Below are positions 61,671-64,000 of a stretch of DNA of 64,000 nt, piece after piece (the stretch's first letter is position 1; the number at the start of each line of letters is the position of its first letter). Location of the stretch: contig NC_014259.1 of the NCBI RefSeq assembly GCF_000196795.1, forward strand, positions 2,294,001 to 2,358,000. Reading direction: 5' to 3'. Made by a program: the position numbers and the translations under genes. The stretch is from Acinetobacter oleivorans DR1. Lineage in GTDB: Bacteria > Pseudomonadota > Gammaproteobacteria > Pseudomonadales > Moraxellaceae. Under the pieces are notes generated by a model that was given only the letters and a program-made list of their open reading frames with translations, was not told the DNA's origin and ran no database searches.

Positions 61671-62207
61671 ATGGTTAAAAATGCCTTACAAGCACAGCTA
61701 CTAAAAGCTGGGTTAGTGGATAATAAAAAAGCAAAAAAACTAACAAAACAAGCTCACCATGAGCAACGTATCGGTCAAAGTGATGAACCAGCAATCAAAG
61801 CGAATATTGAAAAAGCTCAACAAGAAAAGTTAGCTAAAGATCAGGCTTTAAACTTAGAAAAACAACAACAACTTGAGGAAAAAGCCCTCAAAGCATCAAT
61901 CATTCAAATGATTAAACATCATAAAATTTCAAATACTGATGGTGATAGTGTTTATCAATTTATTGATGAGGGTAAGATCAAGAAGGTATACATTTCTCAG
62001 CAAGTATATAATGCACTTGTTAGCGGTAGCTTAGTGATTGCTAAAGATCAAGATCAATACGCTTATTTGCCAAAAGCTTTAGCTGAAAAAATCGATCAAA
62101 AAATGCAAGGTTTCATTTTAATGAATAATGCTGAGAAAAATGAACAAGCCACTGATGAAGAAGATCCTTATGCAGCGTATGTTATTCCTGATGATTTGAT
62201 GTGGTAA
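61671..62207 (+). CDS. DUF2058 family protein (YaiL-like)
   Basis: A 178-residue protein with the YaiL/DUF2058 pattern: a Lys-rich helical N-terminal half (ALQAQLLKAGLVDNKKAKK, then EKQQQLEEKALK) predicted as coiled coil, and a compact C-terminal domain with YQFIDEGKIKKVYISQQVY and AYLPKALAEKI. E. coli YaiL is reported as a nucleoprotein/ribosome-linked polypeptide; function is not established. Third gene after sstT, ahead of a terminator. Confidence 0.87.
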   Translation: MVKNALQAQLLKAGLVDNKKAKKLTKQAHHEQRIGQSDEPAIKANIEKAQQEKLAKDQALNLEKQQQLEEKALKASIIQMIKHHKISNTDGDSVYQFIDEGKIKKVYISQQVYNALVSGSLVIAKDQDQYAYLPKALAEKIDQKMQGFILMNNAEKNEQATDEEDPYAAYVIPDDLMW

Positions 62208-62213
62208 TGCATA

Positions 62214-62250
62214 CAAGGGCCTTTATGATGCAAATCTAAGGGCCTTTTTT
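62214..62250 (+). terminator. Probable terminator after the DUF2058 gene
   Basis: AAGG(G)CC and GGCCTT can pair with one bulged base (62215-62221 and 62240-62246), followed by T-run TTTTT. The loop is large, so confidence is moderate. Confidence 0.6.
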
Positions 62251-62386
62251 GATTTGGGTTAAAAATATTAATTTAACAAATGTTCAAAATATTAAGAAAA
62301 AATACTTAAAGAATAAATTCCTTCACCACTTTATCTATTAATCCCGATATAATAAATCATAATTTTTTAAGTCCTCGCGACATTCT

Positions 62387-62439
62387 TGAAGATTTCTTCA
62401 GGTATCCAAATTTTACGTCATGTACAAATGAATGACGTA
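62387..62439. promoter_or_regulatory. Pair of palindromes upstream of the ABC exporter
   Basis: TGAAGATTTCTTCA (62387-62400) and TACGTCAT-N10-ATGACGTA (62414-62439) are perfect dyads, 134-186 bases before the exporter ATG. They could bind a regulator or fold in a leader RNA. No known site is matched. Confidence 0.4.
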
Positions 62440-62572
62440 CAACGTAATCAGTTCTGTGTATTTACACATACTCAAAAGATCGAAAACTAAGTGATATTGA
62501 TCTGACTGACTTTCTTGTAAATTTAATTGCAAAGATTTAATTAAGTGGCTTTTGTCTTAAAGGTAGTAATTC

Positions 62573-64000
62573 ATGCTGAAGTGGTTTGAAAAACTTGTAG
62601 ATCCCTACCCAACAAAAGGTCTGGATGAACCTTTACCAACTCGTTTTTTTCCATTTATTTGGCAAGCGACAGAAGGCTTACGCCCTTACTTATTATTACT
62701 TATTCTGTTTACAGCAGGTGCTGCAAGCTTTGAAGCCTTACTTTTTTCAAAGATTGGACAACTCGTAGATTGGTTAAGTAAAAGTCATCCTGAAAGTTTT
62801 TTAAGTCAACATGCAACTGATCTATTGCTTTTAATTGGTGTTTTATTTGCCAATATCTTCTTCGTAAATATTCAATCTATTATTAAACACCAGATTTTAT
62901 ATAGTACTTTTCCAATGCGTTTGCGTTGGCGGTTCCATAATCTTTTATTAAAACAAAGCTTAGATTTTTTCCATAATGACTTTGCTGGAAGGCTTTCCGC
63001 AAAAGTTATGCAAACGGCTCTGGCAATCCGTGAATTCTGGATTATTTTGGGTGACATGTTGGCTTATGTCGCTATTTACTTTATTACGGTTAGCATTGTC
63101 CTTGGGGCTATTTCTCCTATTTTGTTAATACCACTTTTAGTTTGGTTAGCTTTATTTCTCTTAAGTGCATGGTTCTTTATTCCTCGTTTAAGTAAAGTTT
63201 CACAGCAACAAGCTGATGCCAGAGCAGTGATGACTGGCCGCATTACCGATGCTTACACCAATATTCAAACTGTTAAATTGTTTGCTCATGCAGGACGTGA
63301 GAGCCAATATGCCAAAGCATCAATGAAAGAGTTTATGACAACAGTCTATGCTCAGATGCGTTTAGGTACTCTTTTTGAAATAAGTATCAACATGCTATCA
63401 GCTGTTTTATTTATTGGCGTTATTGGCACTTCAGTTTGGCTATGGACTCAAGGTTTAGCAGCATTAGGTGTCATTGCAGCGACTACTGCCATGATTTTAA
63501 AGCTTAATAGTATGGCTGAATTTATGATGTGGCATATGTCCGCGTTATTTGAAAATGTTGGAACTATTCAAGATGGTATGCAAACATTAGGTAAAAAAAT
63601 CAATATTCAAGACAAAGCAGATGCAAAAACTCTTGAAGTTGCCAAAGGTGAAATTGTATTCAAAGATGTGAGTTTTGCTTATAACAATAAAAATGTAATT
63701 GATCATTTCAATTTACATATTAAAGCAGGCGAAAAGATTGGTATTGTTGGGCGTTCAGGTGCAGGTAAATCCACTCTAATCCAACTACTTTTACATTTTT
63801 ATCATCTTAAAGACGGTGAAATTTTAATTGATGGGCAAAATATTGAAAATGTGACTCAAGATAGTCTAAGAGCGAATATTGCCTTAGTAACCCAAGATAC
63901 GTCTTTATTACATCGCTCAGTGGCTGAAAATATTAAATATGGCCGTCCAGATGCATCTGATGCCGAGATGGAGAATGCTGTAAATAAAGCCAAAGCAGCC
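62573..64000 (+). CDS. ABC transporter ATP-binding/permease protein (partial, 3' end outside window)
   Basis: The first 476 codons of an ABC exporter half-transporter are visible; the frame runs off the window end. It has a type-1 exporter membrane domain with six helices (residues about 40-330) and an ABC domain starting near 360: Walker A GRSGAGKSTLIQLLL at about residue 391-405, Q-loop VTQDTSLLHRSVAENI. The signature and Walker B would be beyond the edge. Such proteins export lipids, peptides or drugs; similarity to multidrug exporters (MdlB/MsbA class) is general only. AAAGG is 9 bases before the ATG. Confidence 0.88.
   Translation, partial: MLKWFEKLVDPYPTKGLDEPLPTRFFPFIWQATEGLRPYLLLLILFTAGAASFEALLFSKIGQLVDWLSKSHPESFLSQHATDLLLLIGVLFANIFFVNIQSIIKHQILYSTFPMRLRWRFHNLLLKQSLDFFHNDFAGRLSAKVMQTALAIREFWIILGDMLAYVAIYFITVSIVLGAISPILLIPLLVWLALFLLSAWFFIPRLSKVSQQQADARAVMTGRITDAYTNIQTVKLFAHAGRESQYAKASMKEFMTTVYAQMRLGTLFEISINMLSAVLFIGVIGTSVWLWTQGLAALGVIAATTAMILKLNSMAEFMMWHMSALFENVGTIQDGMQTLGKKINIQDKADAKTLEVAKGEIVFKDVSFAYNNKNVIDHFNLHIKAGEKIGIVGRSGAGKSTLIQLLLHFYHLKDGEILIDGQNIENVTQDSLRANIALVTQDTSLLHRSVAENIKYGRPDASDAEMENAVNKAKAA

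Larger units (their letters stand above)
62208..62572. other. Non-coding stretch before the ABC exporter gene
   Basis: Contains the operon terminator (62214-62250), two symmetric motifs (TGAAGA-TT-TCTTCA at 62387-62400; TACGTCAT and ATGACGTA at 62414-62421 and 62432-62439), and otherwise AT-rich DNA. No gene recognised. Confidence 0.45.

Noticed and set aside
1..64000. tRNA or rRNA genes and CRISPR arrays
   Set aside because: No tRNA T-loop text (GGTTCGAATCC-like) with cloverleaf context, no rRNA sequence, and no regularly spaced identical repeats were seen. A tRNAscan-type and CRISPR search would settle this.

Overview
The window is AT-rich, densely packed chromosomal DNA from a gammaproteobacterium, almost certainly Acinetobacter and probably the A. 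calcoaceticus-baumannii complex. That is an inference from recognised protein sequences (PyrF, MurU/AmgK, LptD, PilZ, GlcB), the gene order exbB-exbD-msbA-lpxK-kdsB-holB-pilZ-tatD, and base composition. I see no rRNA, tRNA, CRISPR array, prophage or insertion sequence. Most of the window is core genome.

Layout. 1-2.8 kb: a histidine phosphatase cut by the window edge, cysQ, a small unknown protein and an SRAP-domain DNA-repair protein. 2.9-18.5 kb: two divergent transcription units that look like one envelope-spanning uptake system. Leftward are two family-5 peptide-binding proteins, an exported M3 metallopeptidase, two permeases and a fused double ATPase. Rightward are a TonB-dependent receptor, TonB, ExbB and two ExbD proteins. 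The 780-base gap between them carries a very good sigma-54 (-24/-12) promoter facing the receptor and a weaker one facing the binding proteins. 18.5-26.5 kb: a GNAT acetyltransferase, malate synthase G, zapE, an AraC-type regulator divergent from a flavin monooxygenase, and a LysO-type exporter. 26.5-34.2 kb: pyrF, lapA, ihfB, rpsA, cmk, a SRPBCC protein, tadA, an acyl-CoA hydrolase/hydratase, ung and a QueD-like protein, all leftward.

34.4-48.7 kb: the type II secretion minor pseudopilin genes gspH-I-J-K, a TetR regulator, tatD, pilZ, holB, the LPS genes kdsB, lpxK and msbA with exbB/exbD-like genes, then parB, parA, rsmG and the peptidoglycan-recycling pair murU/amgK. GspJ has a 68-residue leader made almost entirely of an in-frame repeat element. 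48.8-57.7 kb: lptD-surA, fba, a small lipoprotein, pgk, then DUF2237, Maf and a RoxA-like hydroxylase. 58-64 kb: a looser region with a stand-alone TetR gene flanked by two palindromes, a BigR-like ArsR sensor with a palindrome over its ribosome site, sstT, a DUF1275 membrane protein, a DUF2058 protein and an ABC exporter cut by the right edge.

The best candidates for something little described are the sigma-54-linked TonB/peptide-import locus (2.9-18.5 kb) and the repeat-built GspJ leader (36.0-36.2 kb).
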